Origin: an uncultured Vibrio sp.
GTDB lineage: Bacteria > Pseudomonadota > Gammaproteobacteria > Enterobacterales > Vibrionaceae
Reading direction: 5' to 3'
Assembly (NCBI GenBank): GCA_947504195.1
Contig: CANNGN010000007.1
Span: forward strand, 146,710 to 210,709
DNA length: 64,000 bases
Shown here: positions 63,401 through 64,000 of the stretch, piece after piece
Layout: each line of letters starts with the position of its first letter
Numbering within the stretch: the first letter of the stretch is position 1
Made by a program: the position numbers and the translations under genes
Notes under the pieces: generated by a model
The model's input: only the letters and a program-made list of their open reading frames with translations
What the model was told of the DNA's origin: nothing
Databases searched by the model: none

Positions 63401-64000
63401 TGAGGCCCCATCGACGAATGAAAGTCAATTCGATGAACCCACAGAGCTAGAGGCGACCGCTGACGAATTTGATAGTGATGAATTTGTTAAGGATTTAGAG
63501 AATAGCTATCCTGACGCGGACCCGTTACTTGATGAGATTGATTTTGAAGCCGAGCCTGATGAACCTGAAGTTATTGGCGATGCGATTGATATTGACGATG
63601 TCACTGAACTTAGTTCCGATATTCAACCTTCTGAAATCGTAGAGAAAAGTGGTCAAGGCAGTATACCTGAAGCCGTTGAAAATGAGTTTGGTGTACCACA
63701 AGACGATGATTGGGGTAGTGTTGAACCCGAGCTGTCGATTGATTCAGAAGAAAGCGTTCAAGCAGATTCTAGTCAAGCATCGTTAGGTCATGAAGATGAG
63801 GCTTCATCACAAACAACCACCAATTTGGATGTTGAAGAAACCACAGAAACTTCAGATGATCACCAAGATTCTTTAGATACATCGCTTGACGAAGTGTCTG
63901 AGTCAACATTTGATGGTACAGAAACAGAAACAGAAACAGAAACAGAAACAGAAACAGAAACAGAAACAGAAACAGAAACAGAAACAGAAACAGAAACAGA
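60432..64000 (+). CDS. hubP: FimV/HubP polar landmark protein, 3' end outside window
   Basis: At least 1189 codons, open to the right edge. A signal peptide is cleaved near A25 (VSA-DT). A FimV N-terminal/LysM-type region (about 50-105; NRDTLWSVASTLRPS, LIPGSVLRVPS) should bind peptidoglycan. A proline-rich stretch, a coiled coil (about 215-275) and one membrane helix (about 294-315) follow. From about residue 340 on the cytoplasmic part is extremely acidic, with 42-residue repeats. In Vibrio HubP anchors chromosome-partition, flagellar and chemotaxis proteins at the old pole. The symbol fimV is equally valid. ATG at 60432; weak ribosome-binding site. Confidence 0.93.
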   Translation, partial: MRLSFTRLLLPLTIMIVTHVSFVSADTVRITGTNQSSLSTQNSQITEPSRFYGPTDNRDTLWSVASTLRPSPEFTVQQMLLAIFQLNPQAFEDQNIHSLIPGSVLRVPSTAQVARVSTASAVQIMKAHQAKLDAQSKPRIKAAPVVVETIAIETTTKTVTPEKEVASTPPIPPKPDVPVEPAPIATPIATPIVIPDLTKEAPKLALDKTPDMSELEEKLNLSASELSELEEKNHRLLVLLTKVQNEVDALKSALDDEGRIREEVERALSEERAQKEEVERVTPTSLDMLLDNWWIVGGLALVPGLLIALILVLLLGRKGKKTEEEVVAEAQPLAPEAVAVGSAAATDDGELDDLKLDDDLFAVTEDAEEEESDEVAVDDAQEEDDVFAALDDVDLDLNLDPDEDDIFAGIDDDGDLDTTSLDDFDDLPESTNGISVNGDDKALGLEEMERALEDASIASDEDDDSVDDLFDLSDDEDDSNDAIVSDDDIEALLAQEGTDQATESEPESSIDQAMIDELMGGGDDESFNLDDDEGESDSVTDELDTALLDEIVDLDSDGDTDLEDDFGFDLSDDEGSETEAVADDLDSALLDEIVDLDSDDDTDLEDDFGFDLSDDEGSETETVADDLDSALLDEIVDLDSDGDTDLEDDFGFDLSDDEGSETEAVADDLDSALLDEIVDLDSDGDTDLEDDFGFDLSDDEGSETEAAADDLDSALLDEIVDLDSDGDTDLEDDFGFDLSDDEGLETESVADDLDAGLLDESIDLDSDDETSVEGDLDLSDDEEAEPESVAEDLDAGLLDESIDLDSDDETSVEDDLNFDLSDEEAESESVADDLDTGLLDESVDLDSEADFSLEDVADLASAEETNLDEEIELEISDDESLDPELESGEVDSELRDDITDLSSEDESNLDAELARDPEQGESLEEETELKVDDLDTTHRDDIIDTVVAESVDEEEVETALDVEDPTAIEELEPVADDLEEKSDSEEQQSDEAPSTNESQFDEPTELEATADEFDSDEFVKDLENSYPDADPLLDEIDFEAEPDEPEVIGDAIDIDDVTELSSDIQPSEIVEKSGQGSIPEAVENEFGVPQDDDWGSVEPELSIDSEESVQADSSQASLGHEDEASSQTTTNLDVEETTETSDDHQDSLDTSLDEVSESTFDGTETETETETETETETETETETETETET
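62010..62960 (+). repeat. acidic tandem repeats in hubP/fimV, 126-bp unit
   Basis: The unit GATCTGTCAGACGATGAAGG recurs at 62136, 62262, 62388, 62514 and 62640, exactly 126 bases (42 codons) apart. The central copies are nearly identical at the DNA level. Diverged copies with 120- and 123-base spacing follow to about 62960. Nearly every residue is Asp, Glu, Ser, Leu or Gly. Confidence 0.95.
63918..64000 (+). repeat. in-frame hexanucleotide repeat ACAGAA in hubP/fimV, cut by the window edge
   Basis: From 63918 to the end of the window the sequence is an uninterrupted run of ACAGAA, at least 13 complete copies, encoding alternating Thr-Glu in the hubP frame. Its true length is unknown because the window ends inside it. 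Confidence 0.97.

Overview
The window is chromosomal DNA from a gammaproteobacterium of the family Vibrionaceae, most likely a Vibrio. The evidence is gene content and order: toxR-toxS divergent from htpG, ptsH-ptsI-crr, cysK-cysZ-zipA, the lipoate/cell-wall block lipA-lipB-ybeD-dacA-rlpA-rodA-mrdA-rlmH-rsfS, and a FimV/HubP gene with long acidic repeats. It reads as core chromosome. I see no prophage, insertion sequence, integron or CRISPR array.

Layout. 1-5.5 kb (leftward): the 5' end of ppnN, a GGDEF protein, a membrane TPR protein with a degenerate GGDEF-like end, and queF. 5.6-7.6 kb (rightward): syd, a DUF2310 zinc-ribbon gene and gmhB. 7.7-8.1 kb: three tRNA-Tyr genes in 166-bp tandem units read leftward from a strong promoter. 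8.4-10.6 kb: a YitT-family membrane protein and glyA, which has a PurR-type operator. 10.7-23.2 kb (leftward): lipA, lipB, ybeD, dacA, rlpA, rodA, mrdA, rlmH, rsfS, holA, lptE, leuS. 23.3-29.4 kb: ybeL, then lnt, corC, ybeY, ybeZ, miaB leftward. 29.7-35.8 kb: ubiF, the PTS genes, cysK, cysZ. 36-39 kb: zipA and an atypical NAD-dependent DNA ligase. 39.1-43.4 kb: cnoX, the qmcA/nfeD pair, and two SDR-type genes. 43.6-45.8 kb: a tight operon of two DUF1538 membrane proteins, a PII-like protein and a CBS-pair protein. 45.9-49 kb: yfcE, a SelW-like gene, a TauE/SafE-type exporter, toxS, toxR. 49.2-60.2 kb: htpG, adk, hemH, rfaH, asnB, nagC, nagA, glnS. 60.4 kb to the end: fimV/hubP, running off the right edge.

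How they work together. Most genes are housekeeping: envelope growth (RodA/PBP2/PBP5/RlpA, LptE, Lnt), ribosome and tRNA maturation (RsfS, RlmH, YbeY, MiaB, QueF), lipoylation (LipB then LipA) and sugar uptake (EI, HPr, EIIA-Glc; NagA/NagC). The best candidate for an undescribed system is the operon at 43581-45847. Two paralogous membrane subunits share unusual conserved acidic motifs and are translationally coupled to two nucleotide-sensor-type proteins, which suggests a ligand-gated transporter. Second is the ligase at 37064-39019, which keeps LigA architecture but is strongly divergent and sits where Vibrio normally has canonical ligA. Third is the repeat-driven plasticity of fimV/hubP, including a run of at least 13 in-frame hexamers at the window edge.

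Limits: family names come from reading the proteins by eye. No database search, alignment or structure prediction was run. Start codons were chosen from ribosome-binding sites, overlaps and remembered family lengths.
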